A stretch of DNA of 64,000 nucleotides, from the NCBI GenBank assembly GCA_022823185.1, contig JAJDXQ010000019.1, positions 62,001 to 126,000 of the forward strand. The letters run 5' to 3'. The notes below the pieces were generated by a model. The model was not told where the DNA came from and ran no database searches. It saw only the letters and a program-made list of their open reading frames with translations. Source of the stretch: Caldilineaceae bacterium (GTDB lineage Bacteria > Chloroflexota > Anaerolineae > Caldilineales > Caldilineaceae). How positions within the stretch are numbered: the first letter of the stretch is position 1; the number at the start of each line of letters is the position of its first letter. Made by a program: the position numbers and the translations under genes. Shown piece by piece: positions 37,764 to 47,700 of the stretch.

Positions 37764-38549
37764 ATGAACGTAGGCATCCTCGACGACCTGAGACAGGAAT
37801 TTGAACACTTTGCCACTGCGGTCGCAGTCGATAGTGGGGAGTGGATAGTCAAAGGCTTCATTGATGTTCATCGTAATATCTACACGATTTCCAGAGACAC
37901 GAAGGTCATCTCAAAAATCATCGAACTCACTCTCTTTCCCGTGCTTGCTCGCTTCGCTGAGAGACACAATTATGACCTGATTTTGAGCGACCATCAGAAT
38001 CACTACCCGGACATTACATTTGTTGGCGAGGCTGGCAATCGGATTGCTGTCGATGTGAAAAGCACCTATCGTAACAGTGATCAGCGAGTAAATGGTTTTA
38101 CACTCGGCTCCTTCACCGGCTACTTCCGTCAGCGGCAATCGACCAGAAACATCCGCTTTCCTTACGATAGTTACTCGACTCACTTGGTGTTAGGAATCAT
38201 ATATAGTCGTAGCGACAACGCAGTCGATGAGCAGCGTATCTACAGCTTAGACGATTTACACCAGATTGCATCCGTTATTCAAGATTTCAAGTTTTTTGTG
38301 CATGAAAAGTGGAAAATCGCCTCAGATAGACCTGGCAGTGGCAACACCAAGAATATTGGTTCAGTGAAGTCGATTGAGGCCTTGCTCGCCGGTCGCGGCC
38401 CCTTTGTCGATTATGATGAAGCTGTCTTTGATGACTATTGGCAGAACTATCTGACAAAGGATATGGCACGGACAATCGATTCGGAAGTCTATTACCATAA
38501 TTTGGATGAATATTGGCAATGGAAGGAGCGCATCCCTCGCCGCGACTGA
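37764..38549 (+). CDS. EcoRV-family type II restriction endonuclease
   Basis: 261 residues, clearly homologous to EcoRV along its length. Catalytic residues line up: E54 (EcoRV E45), D83 in NHYPDITF (D74), and D97 and K99 in IAVDVKSTY (D90, K92). The Q-loop region and the recognition R-loop are also kept: GSGNTK at 191-196 against GSGNTT in EcoRV, including the Gly-Gly-Asn-Thr that read GAT, followed by the shared NIGS. It should therefore cut GATATC or a close variant as a homodimer with Mg2+. Thr187 of EcoRV is Lys here. GATATC occurs unprotected by sequence in this window (for example at 1,513, 3,105 and 8,530), so the methylase must be active. Confidence 0.92.
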   Translation: MNVGILDDLRQEFEHFATAVAVDSGEWIVKGFIDVHRNIYTISRDTKVISKIIELTLFPVLARFAERHNYDLILSDHQNHYPDITFVGEAGNRIAVDVKSTYRNSDQRVNGFTLGSFTGYFRQRQSTRNIRFPYDSYSTHLVLGIIYSRSDNAVDEQRIYSLDDLHQIASVIQDFKFFVHEKWKIASDRPGSGNTKNIGSVKSIEALLAGRGPFVDYDEAVFDDYWQNYLTKDMARTIDSEVYYHNLDEYWQWKERIPRRD

Positions 38550-38591
38550 CAGATGCGATATGGCATTGCTCTCCGGCGCTGCAAAATTATC

Positions 38592-39686
38592 ATGAGACAA
38601 AACCCGATGGCTGAGTGGAAATTCAGGAAATTTTCACTGGTAGGGCTTTCCCTTCTCGTAGCCATCCTGCTGGTAGCCTGCAGGCCTGTCGATGACGAAA
38701 TAGGCCACTTTATTGCCCACGGCCCTACAAGTACAAAACCGTATGCCGCAACGGGACCGCCATGCGCGGAACTCGAAAAAACAGCGCAAGAGACACTGGC
38801 CAAAGTCCGTCTACCGCCCGCGGGCGCGAAATTCAGCGCCGCAGATCGTAAGGCTCTTGCCATAACCGCTTTCGGCCACCTGTGCGAGTTGACGAGAGAA
38901 GTGGGGTGGCGGCAGAGCGCCACGAAGGAGGAACGGAAGGCTGCAGAGCTCCTGATGGACCGCTTTACCGAGTTTGGCTACAAACCGGAGATGCAGGATT
39001 TTCAAGTACGCATAGGGCCTCTCCGGAGGAAATCCAGCAACATAATCCTTGAACTTCCCGGCCAGGGCGAAGGCGTGGTCATCCTGGGAGCACACTATGA
39101 CACCGTACGGAACTCAGTGGGGGCCAACGACAACGCTTCCGGCGTAAGCGTGCTGCTGACGCTGGCAGAGAGATTGGCGCAACCGCCCTGGTCGAGCCAG
39201 ATGGTATCGGTCTTACCGTTCACACTGCGATTTATCGCTTTTGGCTCAGAGGAAACCGGACTGAGCGGCAGTGGGCATTACGTGCGCCAGTTGACCGATG
39301 AAGAGTTAGGCGCCATCAGGGTCATGATCAACCTGGATTCGGTGGGGTCCGGTACATCTCTCTATTTCCGGGGGCCATATGACAGCGAGTTGACCGGGTA
39401 TGTATCAGAAACCGTTAACAGCTGGTTGACCGGGCAAGTATCAGAAACCGTTAATAGAGAAGGCGTGTCGGTATCCGCCATGGGCATGAGAGAGGGCTGG
39501 AACATCAGTGGCTCTAGTGATGAGGCCGTTTTCAGACACCGTGGGGTTCCAACGATTTACTTCTTCGGCAACGACACGGGACGCGCCAACACCGAGGACG
39601 ATACGATTGAGTTCATCAACCCGGTGCTGCTGGGAGACACGGCCGTGCTGGTCCTGGATCTGCTTGCCTCCCTCGAAGACTTGTAG
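38592..39686 (+). CDS. M28-family metallopeptidase lipoprotein with altered zinc site
   Basis: 364 residues from the ATG at 38,592, with a lipobox at residues 27-30 (LVAC), so surface-anchored. M28 aminopeptidase ligands: H168 in GAHYDTV, D180 in GANDNASG, E220-E221 in FGSEETG and D249 in NLDSVG. The last ligand, a His in the usual HTxxDT, is replaced: the segment reads GRANTEDDTIE with N333 there. An in-frame 36-base duplication (39,389-39,460) repeats LTGYVSETVNSW as LTGQVSETVNRE. Family members remove N-terminal amino acids from peptides; the Asn may weaken zinc binding. The start codon is uncertain. Confidence 0.85.
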   Translation: MRQNPMAEWKFRKFSLVGLSLLVAILLVACRPVDDEIGHFIAHGPTSTKPYAATGPPCAELEKTAQETLAKVRLPPAGAKFSAADRKALAITAFGHLCELTREVGWRQSATKEERKAAELLMDRFTEFGYKPEMQDFQVRIGPLRRKSSNIILELPGQGEGVVILGAHYDTVRNSVGANDNASGVSVLLTLAERLAQPPWSSQMVSVLPFTLRFIAFGSEETGLSGSGHYVRQLTDEELGAIRVMINLDSVGSGTSLYFRGPYDSELTGYVSETVNSWLTGQVSETVNREGVSVSAMGMREGWNISGSSDEAVFRHRGVPTIYFFGNDTGRANTEDDTIEFINPVLLGDTAVLVLDLLASLEDL

Positions 39687-39800
39687 TATCGATGCCGGTC
39701 ATACCATCTCCGGGGTGAAGACCATGCAGACGGGCTGGAACCCGGCAGAGATGTTGATGGAAGAAGTGAAGCACACGGATTCACCGAGAGGACGCCGCAA

Positions 39801-41276
39801 TTGAAACAGGAATATAACGTCGTCGTGGGCATGGAAGTCCACGCGCAGCTGTTGACGAAGACGAAGATGTTCTGCCGCTGCAGCGCCGACTACCAGGGCG
39901 CGCCGCCCAATACGCACACCTGCCCGGTCTGCCTGGGGCTGCCCGGCGCGCTGCCGGTGAGCAACCGCGCCGCGGTCGAAGCCACGATCCGCACCGGGCT
40001 GGCGCTTAACTGCGAAATCGCGGAAACCGCTGTCTTCGCGCGCAAAAACTACCACTACCCGGACCTGCCCAAGGGCTATCAGATCTCCCAATACGAACTG
40101 CCGCTGTGCCGCAACGGCTGGGTTGAAATCGAGTTGCCCGACGGCGGCGCCAAACGCATCCGCATCCACCGCGCCCACCTGGAAGAGGATACCGGCAAGA
40201 ACACGCACGCGGGGCTGCATACGCTGGTGGACCTGAACCGGGCCGGAATGCCGCTGATGGAGATCGTCACGGAGGCCGACATCGCCAGCGCGGACGAGGC
40301 CTATGCCTTCCTGACCAAGCTGCGCTCGATCCTGCGCTACCTGGGCGTCAACAGCGGCAACATGGAGGAGGGCGCGCTGCGCTGCGAGCCCAATATCAGC
40401 GTGCGCACGCCGGAGCAGGCCGCCCGCGGCGAGTTCGGCACGAAGGTGGAGGTGAAGAACCTCAACAGCCTGCGCGCGGTGCGCAGCGCCATCGCCTACG
40501 AGGCCGAGCGCCAGGCCGATGTGCTGAACAGCGGCGGCGTGATCGAGCAGGTGAACATGGGCTGGGACGAAAACCGCCAGCGCACCGTTCTGCAGCGCTC
40601 AAAAGAGAGCAGCGAAGACTACCGCTACTTCCCCGAACCGGACCTGCCGCCGCTGGTGGTCGACCGCCAGTGGGTGGAGAAGGAGGCGCGCGCCCTGCCC
40701 GAGCTGCCGGACGCCAAGGAGCGGCGCTACCGGCAGGAATGGTCCTTGCGCCCGGCCGATGCCGGCGCCATCACAAGCGAAAAAGCGGTCGCCGACTATT
40801 TCGAGGCCGCGGTGACCGCCTACGGCCAGGAGGACGGCAAACCCCAGCGCATGGCCAACTGGATCACCGATGAGCTGTTCCGCCTGCTCTACGCCGACGG
40901 CGAGGGCCAGGATCTGAGGCAGATCGCCGATACGCGCGTGCGGCCGCAGCAGCTGGCCGCGCTGGTGCAGATGGTGGACGCCCGTGAAATCAACGCCAAC
41001 ACCGGCAAGAAGGTGCTGGAGTCGATGTACAGCAGCGGCGACGATCCCCAGGCCGTCGTCGAGCGGGAAGGGCTGGCGATGGTCAGCAACACGGACGTCA
41101 TCGACGCGGCCGTGCAGGAAGCCTTCGACAGCAACCCGGACGAGCTGGCCCGCTACCGCGGCGGCGAGAAGAAGCTGTTCGGCTTCTTCATGGGCCAGAT
41201 GATGCGGGCCACAAAAGGCAAAGCCGACCCCCAGGCGGCCCGCCAGCGCCTGCAGGAGATGCTGGACAGCTCGTAG
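39801..41276 (+). CDS. gatB: Aspartyl/glutamyl-tRNA amidotransferase subunit B
   Basis: 491 residues from a TTG at 39,801 with GAGAGGA upstream. It is the kinase/tRNA-binding subunit of GatCAB, which converts Glu-tRNA(Gln) or Asp-tRNA(Asn) to the amidated forms. The GatB signature is intact: [20 protein letters not shown], the zinc-site Cys residues (CRC and CPVCLGLPG), [20 protein letters not shown] and the [11 protein letters not shown] block, then a C-terminal YqeY-type tRNA-binding domain. gatA and gatC are not next to it. A transposase tail begins three bases after the stop. Confidence 0.96.
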   Translation: MKQEYNVVVGMEVHAQLLTKTKMFCRCSADYQGAPPNTHTCPVCLGLPGALPVSNRAAVEATIRTGLALNCEIAETAVFARKNYHYPDLPKGYQISQYELPLCRNGWVEIELPDGGAKRIRIHRAHLEEDTGKNTHAGLHTLVDLNRAGMPLMEIVTEADIASADEAYAFLTKLRSILRYLGVNSGNMEEGALRCEPNISVRTPEQAARGEFGTKVEVKNLNSLRAVRSAIAYEAERQADVLNSGGVIEQVNMGWDENRQRTVLQRSKESSEDYRYFPEPDLPPLVVDRQWVEKEARALPELPDAKERRYRQEWSLRPADAGAITSEKAVADYFEAAVTAYGQEDGKPQRMANWITDELFRLLYADGEGQDLRQIADTRVRPQQLAALVQMVDAREINANTGKKVLESMYSSGDDPQAVVEREGLAMVSNTDVIDAAVQEAFDSNPDELARYRGGEKKLFGFFMGQMMRATKGKADPQAARQRLQEMLDSS

Positions 41277-41278
41277 AG

Positions 41279-41335
41279 GCAACCCTTGTGGTTGCCCTCG
41301 TGTACTGGGATCAAGAAAATATCAACGAGCCCTGA
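41279..41335 (+). mobile_element. IS5-type transposase tail and element end
   Basis: The frame ATLVVALVYWDQENINEP and a stop matches the end of the remnant at 15,102 (LIWLEQNVNEP), and the nucleotides GATCAAGAAAATATCAACGA with GCCCT are the complement of that element's end. Only about 19 codons remain, directly behind gatB. Confidence 0.6.
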
Positions 41336-41382
41336 TAACGCCCCGCCGAAACGCTCGCGATCCGTTCGCCAGCCACTATTCA

Positions 41383-41413
41383 CTGACCACCGACCACTAA
41401 CCACTGCCCACTG
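41383..41413 (+). repeat. Heptamer tandem array, copy 3
   Basis: Four and a half 7-base units (CTGACCA, CCGACCA, CTAACCA, CTGCCCA, CTG) lie just before the PmoA-like gene, so they overlap its likely leader. Confidence 0.7.
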
Positions 41414-41420
41414 AGGTCCC

Positions 41421-42362
41421 ATGGCACTCTCTCTTACCCATATCCGCAACGAAAAGACCCCGCCGCACAGTCACCGCACGCCCGGCTTTGCCTCGCTCGA
41501 GCTGAAGTGGGAGGCCGTGACCCTCTTCCGCTACATCTATGATCCGGACATGCCCCAGTCCGAGTCGCCCAAGCCGTTCTTCCACCCCGTCAACACGCTG
41601 GCCGGCGACCTGGTCACCATCTATCGCCCGCACGACCACGTCTGGCACAAGGGGCTCCAGATGACGATCGCGCACCTGGACGGCCAGAACTTCTGGGGCG
41701 GGGGCAGCTACCGTCACGGCGAGGGCTACGTCGACCTGCCCAACAACGGGACGCAGCGCCACGACGGCTGGGAGTCGATCGAGGTGGCGGACGACCGCTT
41801 CGCGGCCGCGGAGAAACTCTCCTGGATCACGCTGGCCGGCGAGCACTGGATCGACGAGACACGGGGCATCGCCGTGGAGACCGTCGACCCGGACGCCGGC
41901 TACTGGGCGCTGGACTTCACGACCAGCCTGCGCAATGTGCGCGGCGAAACGCTGCACATCGGCTCGCCCACGACCGCGGGCCGTCCGCTGGCCGGCTATG
42001 GCGGGTTCTTCTGGCGCGGGCCGCGCTCCTTCGACAACGGGAAGGTCATCACCGCCGCGGGGCACGAAGGCGCCGAGGCGATGGGCGAGGCCGCGCCCTG
42101 GCTGGCCTACACCGGCCGCCACGACGGCAACGGCCATGCTTCGACACTCGCCTTCCTCGACCATCCCGCCAACCTGCGCTACCCCAACAAATGGTTCGTG
42201 CGCCAGACGCCCTACGCCTGCGCCAGCTTCGCCTTCATGTTCGACGAGGTCTACGAGTTCGCGGCGGGGGAGACGATTACGCAGCGCTACCGGCTGGTCA
42301 TCGCCAACGGCGACTGGGACGCGGCGCAGGTGGAAACCGCAGCGGAAGCGTGGCGGGGTTGA
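41421..42362 (+). CDS. PmoA-like protein (DUF6807 type)
   Basis: 313 residues with no signal peptide. It resembles the family annotated as 'methane oxygenase PmoA' (DUF6807) in many heterotrophs, not the true PmoA of methane monooxygenase: PFFHPVNTLAGDLVTIYRPH, then DHVWHKGLQM, with conserved His in HDHVWHKG. The fold is a beta-sandwich and the function unknown; in other genomes such genes occur with Gfo/Idh and sugar-catabolism genes. A decayed fragment of a second copy lies at 42,753-42,809. An MNT gene follows after 21 bases. Confidence 0.75.
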   Translation: MALSLTHIRNEKTPPHSHRTPGFASLELKWEAVTLFRYIYDPDMPQSESPKPFFHPVNTLAGDLVTIYRPHDHVWHKGLQMTIAHLDGQNFWGGGSYRHGEGYVDLPNNGTQRHDGWESIEVADDRFAAAEKLSWITLAGEHWIDETRGIAVETVDPDAGYWALDFTTSLRNVRGETLHIGSPTTAGRPLAGYGGFFWRGPRSFDNGKVITAAGHEGAEAMGEAAPWLAYTGRHDGNGHASTLAFLDHPANLRYPNKWFVRQTPYACASFAFMFDEVYEFAAGETITQRYRLVIANGDWDAAQVETAAEAWRG

Positions 42363-42383
42363 GGCAGGCGCTGGAAGCCCGCA

Positions 42384-42716
42384 ATGATTGACCTCAGCCC
42401 AACCCACCTCAAAACGGTGAGGCAGATTCTGGCCGAGCACGTGCCGGCTTGCGAAGTGCGCGCCTTCGGTTCCCGCGTGACACAGTCTGCGAAAAAGTAT
42501 TCCGACCTCGACCTCGCAGTCGTCGGCGCCACCGCACTGGACCGGCACACCCTTGCACGGCTGAAGGAAGCGTTCGAGGACTCCGACCTGCCCATTCAGG
42601 TAGACGTTCTCGACTGGCAGGAAATTTCCCAGAGTTTCAAGGAGATCATTGCAAAAGACTACGCGGTCCTTCAGGAGATGCCGGACGGGTCAGGCAAACG
42701 TGTTGCCAGGAGATAG
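42384..42716 (+). CDS. Minimal nucleotidyltransferase (HI0073/MntA-like)
   Basis: 110 residues. The catalytic signature is AFGSRVTQSAKKYSDLDLAV: the GS pair and DxD metal ligands; VDVLDW supplies a third acidic residue. This subfamily usually pairs with a HEPN substrate-binding protein encoded upstream, but here the upstream gene is the PmoA-like one. A 5'-truncated near-copy lies at 44,405-44,640, and the 23 or so bases after the stop are shared by both copies, so the unit was duplicated together with its 3' flank. Confidence 0.82.
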   Translation: MIDLSPTHLKTVRQILAEHVPACEVRAFGSRVTQSAKKYSDLDLAVVGATALDRHTLARLKEAFEDSDLPIQVDVLDWQEISQSFKEIIAKDYAVLQEMPDGSGKRVARR

Positions 42717-42752
42717 CGACCAGGTTTCACAGGCGATGGGCCAGACAGTTCA

Positions 42753-42809
42753 CGCTATCCCAACATATGGTTCGTGCGGCAGTCGCCGTAGGCCTGCGCC
42801 GGCTTTGCT
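42753..42809 (+). pseudogene. PmoA-like gene, 57-base fragment of a second copy
   Basis: 48 of 57 bases match 42,177-42,233 in the intact gene. The frame reads RYPNIWFVRQSP, a TAG stop, then ACAGFA, against RYPNKWFVRQTPYACASFA. It is a relic of a duplicated pmoA-like/MNT unit. Confidence 0.75.
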
Positions 42810-42983
42810 GCGGTCCGGCTTGCGGCGCCGGCTGGGAAGTGGGCGAGGAGGCAGGATACCGAGCAAGAATCCTGAGGAGTTCCGCGGCAACGGCGTCTGC
42901 CGGAAACGGCCTTGGAGGGCAGCCCGAGCATTCGGAGAGGCCGGGATGGGGAAGGGATGCTTTTACGGACGATTGGGACAACG

Positions 42984-42989
42984 TATAAT
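42984..42989 (+). promoter_or_regulatory. -10 box for the DUF6978/DUF1828 pair
   Basis: A perfect TATAAT 33 bases before the ATG at 43,022. The -35 position (TTTTAC, 17 bases upstream) is poor. It fits a dedicated promoter for the cassette. Confidence 0.45.
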
Positions 42990-43021
42990 TGCGCAATGCA
43001 ATCACGATTTAGTGGGTTCGC

Positions 43022-43498
43022 ATGTCGATTATTTACACTGACCAGGAAATCGGTCACCTGATCCGCGAACGGAAAATCCTTCCAGCTGAATGGCCCACGC
43101 AGGTTCGATTCCGCGACAAGCGGGGGCATAAGGAATTTGATCTGGACGTTACAGGCGAATCAGGAAATGTGTTTCGCGTAATTTTGCGTCGGAACAGTCG
43201 CAATCTCTTTAACTTTTCAGTCATTTTGGCAGTGCACATCCCCCGATCCACCCGATTATTTCGCTTGCGGCGCTACAACGGGAAGAGCCATAGACATACG
43301 AATCCCATTGAAGGCGTGACCTTTTACGACTATCACATCCACATGGCTACCGAACGTTACCAGGGCATCGGTGCGGACGAAGACACGTATGCGGAGGCGA
43401 CGACAAAGTACAGCAACTATTCCGAAGCATTCGAGTTAATGTTGAAGGAAGGGAATTTCGTCGAGCCTCCAACCGATCAGACGGGTCTTTTCCGCTAA
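43022..43498 (+). CDS. DUF6978-like protein, first gene of a two-gene cassette
   Basis: 158 residues. Basic N-terminal half (REIKILPAEW-like opening, here LIRERKILPAEWPTQVRFRD, then FRVILRRNSRNLFNFSVILA) and a His/Tyr-rich middle (FYDYHIHMATERYQG). It resembles DUF6978-type proteins, whose function is unknown, although some are found next to DUF1828 genes as here. The second gene starts 12 bases after its stop, so the two form an operon. No membrane segment or signal peptide. It could be one half of a toxin-antitoxin or abortive-infection pair, which is only inference. Confidence 0.6.
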   Translation: MSIIYTDQEIGHLIRERKILPAEWPTQVRFRDKRGHKEFDLDVTGESGNVFRVILRRNSRNLFNFSVILAVHIPRSTRLFRLRRYNGKSHRHTNPIEGVTFYDYHIHMATERYQGIGADEDTYAEATTKYSNYSEAFELMLKEGNFVEPPTDQTGLFR

Positions 43499-43510
43499 AG
43501 GAGCTTTGTC

Positions 43511-44302
43511 ATGTTGCTGGACACGATTGAGCGCGAATTCAGGGAAAAGGTTTCTTCTGAAGTTGAACTCAGGGCCGAGGGGAATGGCCGCTATCAGGTG
43601 TTTACGCCATTTCGCTTTGACGATGGCGACCATCTGTCTATCGTCCTTAAGCAGCAGGACGGGGCGCGTTGGGTTCTCTCCGATGAAGCAAATACCTACA
43701 TGCGGCTCACATATGCGTTAGATGAAAGGGATTTGGGGCGCGGCAACCGCAAGAAGATCATCGATAACGCCTTGTCGGTATTTCAAATCGAGGATTGTGA
43801 CGGGGAACTCCTTATTGATGTACACGATGGACAGTACGGGGACGCGCTTTACTCATTTGTACAGGCATTGCTGAAGATTGCCGATATAACGTATCTGTCC
43901 CGTGAGCGTGTTCTTACGGCCTTCCGGGATGATTTTCGGGCCCTATGCAAGGAAAGCGTACCGGAAGATCGCCTTACCTTTGATTGGCATGATCCGCAAA
44001 GAGACCCTAAACGGTTGTATCGGGTGGATTGTCATGTCAAAGGAGCGTCTCGGCCGCTGTTCGTCCATGCCTTGGATGGAAATAGAGCGACGCGGGATGC
44101 CACGGTCGCGTTGCTGAAGCTCGAAGGATGGGGGTGGCAGTTTCACTCACTGGCGATATTCGAAGACCAAGGGAAGATCAGCGGGAATGTTCTGGCCCGC
44201 TTCACTGACGTCTGTGGACGACAGTTCTCCAACCTGACCGGTAACCGGGAACGGATAGCGCGTTACTTTGAAGAGATCATTTCAGCCGAGAATAGGGGGT
44301 AA
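43511..44302 (+). CDS. DUF1828/DUF1829-like protein, second gene of the cassette
   Basis: 263 residues. The N-terminal part (LLDTIEREFREKVSSEVELR, then RWVLSDEANTYMRLTYALDE) matches the DUF1828 pattern, and the C-terminal half (DCHVKGASRPLFVHALDGNR, then a DATVALLKLEGWGWQFHSLA segment) matches DUF1829. These domains occur in phage- and plasmid-linked genes of unknown function. GGG-less, AT-richer composition than the flanking pmoA gene. It is co-transcribed with the preceding gene; the pair lies inside a decayed duplication beside an IS3-type end. Confidence 0.7.
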   Translation: MLLDTIEREFREKVSSEVELRAEGNGRYQVFTPFRFDDGDHLSIVLKQQDGARWVLSDEANTYMRLTYALDERDLGRGNRKKIIDNALSVFQIEDCDGELLIDVHDGQYGDALYSFVQALLKIADITYLSRERVLTAFRDDFRALCKESVPEDRLTFDWHDPQRDPKRLYRVDCHVKGASRPLFVHALDGNRATRDATVALLKLEGWGWQFHSLAIFEDQGKISGNVLARFTDVCGRQFSNLTGNRERIARYFEEIISAENRG

Positions 44303-44370
44303 GGATGACGGGAAGCCAGCGAACATGAAGCTGTTGCGCCACCTGCAGAGTGAACTGTTTCGCCAATTGC

Positions 44371-44407
44371 CTTAGCTCGTTGTCCAAACTTTTGGGGCCA
44401 AGCTCAC
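44371..44407 (+). mobile_element. IS3-type element end, abutting the truncated MNT copy
   Basis: CTTAGCTC, three variable bases, GTCCA, then a TTTTGGGGCCAAGCTCAC core: the same end as 19,330-19,365, with one indel and a few changes. The homology to the MNT gene starts at the next bases (about 44,406), so the element end is the truncation point. No transposase is left. Confidence 0.6.
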
Positions 44408-44640
44408 AGTACGCGAAAAAGTACTCCGACCTCGACCTCGCAGTCGTCGGCGCCACCGCACTGGACCGGCATACGCTTGCACGGCTGAAGGAAGCGTTCG
44501 AGGACTCCGACCTGCCCATTCAGGTAGACGTGCTCGACTGGCAGGAAATCTCCCAGAGTTTCAGGGAGATCATTGCGAAAGATTACGCGGTCCTGCAGGA
44601 GATGCCGGACGGGTCAGGCAAACGTGTTGCCAGGAAGTAG
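44405..44640 (+). pseudogene. Minimal nucleotidyltransferase, 5'-truncated second copy
   Basis: From YAKKYSDLDLAVVG onward it is nearly identical to residues 35-110 of the gene at 42,384, including the C-terminal GSGKRVAR, but the first 33 residues with the essential GS motif are replaced by unrelated sequence. An ATG at 44,350 would make a 96-residue chimera. It cannot be catalytic. Confidence 0.82.
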
Positions 44641-44724
44641 CGACCAGGCTTCATAGGCGATGGATGGGGCAATCAGGGCGATTCCCCGCAAGAAGTCTTA
44701 ATTTCATGACTGTTCCACATTGGA

Positions 44725-47700
44725 GTGGCCAAAGCCGTCATCCCCCGCGACGCAACCTTGGCGCCTTACGGGACAATGGGAAGCAACACCATTGGTTCAA
44801 CTGACGGAGACAGCCGTCGTTCATTTGATTGCATATCACTGGATCTGGAAGTCGGTGTTCAGGACAGTCGCATTCACAAATTCGCTGCGGTGCGTCCTGA
44901 TACCGGTCAGTCACTGATTTTCCCCGGGACGGGCAGCAGTTTGGACGCGGCACTGGCCAAGCTGGACAATCTTGCGGAAGGCGCGGAATTTCTCCTGGGG
45001 CACAATCTGATCCAATTCGATCTGCCCCATCTGCAAGCCGCGAATCCCCGCCTGCGGCTGCTGAAGTTGCCCGCAGTCGATACACTCCGGCTCAATCCTC
45101 TGGCTTTTCCCCGCAACCCATATCACCATCTCGTCAAGCATTACCAGGACGGCCAACTCATACGCGGTCGCAAAAACGACCCGGAACTGGATGCCAGACT
45201 TACGCTGGGGATCTTCGACAACCAGCAGAGTGCTCTGCGCGAGATGTCGTCTGACCTGCTGACGGCCTGGCACTGGTTGACAACGCGCGAGGAGGGCGCG
45301 GGATTCGACAGGTTTTTCGCGTCTGTGCGGCAGTCGCGAAGGCCATCTCACACCCAAGCGCATAACGCTCTTCATAGCCGCTTTGCCAGCAACGCCTGCC
45401 GAACGCACGCCCGAGAGCTGATGGAAGATGCAGCCCGGTATGGCTGGGCGCTGGCCTATGCACTGGCGTGGCTGTCAGTGGCCGGGGGCAACTCAGTAAT
45501 GCCTCCCTGGGTGCGGCATCAGTTTCCCGATGCAGGCCGGCTGGTGCGTCAGCTACGCGACACCGCCTGCACCGATCTCGCCTGCGACTGGTGCCGGGAG
45601 CGGCACGACGCGCGCAAGGAGCTTAAGCGCTGGTTTGGTTTTCCCGACTTTCGACCGGAGCCGGCAGACGAAGCCGGGCGGCCTATGCAGCAGTCCGTCG
45701 TCGAGGCGGCGATGGCGGGGGAGAATTTGCTGGCAATTCTTCCAACCGGTACCGGAAAATCGGTCTGCTATCAGGTTCCGGCCCTGTCACGCTACGACAA
45801 GACCGGCGCGTTGACGGTGGTGATCTCACCCTTGGTCGCTCTTATGGCCGACCAGGTGACGGGGCTGGAGGCCCAGGGCATCGGGTGTTGCGTTACCGTC
45901 AACAGTCTTTTGTCGACGCCCGAACGAGCGGATGCATTGGACCGTGTGCGCCTGGGAGATGCCGGTATCCTCCTCATCTCGCCGGAGCAGCTGCGCAGCG
46001 CCTCCCTGCGCCGCGTCCTGGATCAGCGGGAGATCGGTGCCTGGGTCTTGGACGAGGCCCACTGCCTTTCCGAGTGGGGACACGACTTCCGGCCTGATTA
46101 CCGCTACGTGGGACGCTTCATTCGCGAACGCGCAGGGGAGGAAGCGGCGCCTCCACTGTTGTGCCTGACCGCGACCGCCAAGCCTGATGTGAAAGCCGGC
46201 ATCGTCCGCTACTTTCAGAAAGAGCTCGGCATTGAGTTGAAGGTCTTCGACGGCGGCGCACAACGGACCAACTTGGAATTCGTTGTTGCCAAGACCAGCA
46301 GCGAGGCAAAGCACGCGCATGTTCACCAGATCCTGATGACTGACCTCCCGGCTGAGCAGCCGGGAGGCGCCATCATTTACTGCGCAACACGTCGGCAGAC
46401 CGAAGAACTGGCGGCGTTCCTGCAGGAAAAAGAAATGGAGGCGGACTTTTTCCATGCAGGGCTTCCCCCGGAGACCAAGAAAGAGATCCAGGAGAGCTTC
46501 ATCCACGGCAAACTACGAGCGCTCGCCGCCACCAACGCCTTCGGTATGGGAATCGACAAACCGGACGTACGGGTTGTGATCCACGCCGACATCCCAGGTT
46601 CCCTGGAAAACTATCTGCAGGAAGCTGGCCGCGCCGGCCGTGACCAGCAGACCGCACGCTGCGTGCTGCTCTACACACAAGACGATGTGGAAAGACGATT
46701 CGGTATGTCGGCCCGTTCTCGGCTCACGCGCCGGGAGATCCACGGCGTTTTGAGGGCGCTGCGAAATCTGGACCGCAAGAAACGCTTAGGCGGTGAAGTA
46801 GTGGCGACCGCAGGCGAGATCCTCGGCGAGGACGAAGAACAAGTATTCGAGCGCGATTCCACTACCGACGACACGCGCGTGAAAACTGCGGTTGCCTGGT
46901 TGGAGCAGGCGGTACTGCTGACCCGAGAGGAGAATCGGGTACAGGTGTTTCCTTCCTCCCTGAGAGTCAATTCAAAGGAGGAGGCGCGCGCCAGGCTCGA
47001 AAGGGCCGGTATCGGGCATACCGACCGTCGCCAACTCCTGGCCATCTGCGAAAAGCTGCTTGAGACGAGCGCAGACGAAAGCGTAACCACCGACGAGCTG
47101 ATGCTCGCGTCGGGCCTGAACTCGGAGGGTGTGCGAAGCGCGCTCTACGACCTGGAGCGATTGGGCATCGCCAGCAATGATACGGTTATAACCGCCTTCG
47201 TCCACGCGGGGGTGGCGCGCTCCTCGCAGAGACGCTTCTTGGAAGCGGCCGAGCTGGAGCAAGCACTGATCGACCTTTTGCAGGAGATGGCCCCCGATAT
47301 GAGCAAGGGTGATACCCACCCGCTGCATCTCCGCCTTGCTACCCAGCGACTCAAGGATGACGGTCATACTCACGCCCTGCCAGAGCTTGTACGACGTTTA
47401 GTCAACAGCATCGCCGCCGACGGACGCGGAGAGGGTGGTGGCGGGGGAAGCATCGGAGTACGGGGACGTGATCGAGAAACCGTTCACGTGACATTGCAGC
47501 GCGAGTGGAGGGACTTGGAGAAAACTGCCGAATTGCGCCGCGCAGCGGGCGGGCGTCTTCTTGATCATCTGCTTAACTGCCTGCCGCGGGACGCCCGCGG
47601 TACGGACCTATTGGCAGAGACCACCTTAGGCAAGCTCTTGTCGGCAGTCCAATCGGACCTTACCTTGATAAGTAAGGTCAGACGTCCGGACAAACTGATG

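Noticed and set aside
41421..42362. A methane monooxygenase (particulate) PmoA subunit
   Set aside because: The protein has no membrane helices and only carries the misleading family name; no pmoB or pmoC nearby.
44350..44640. A functional fourth nucleotidyltransferase
   Set aside because: The essential GS motif is missing because the 5' part was replaced at an IS3-type end.
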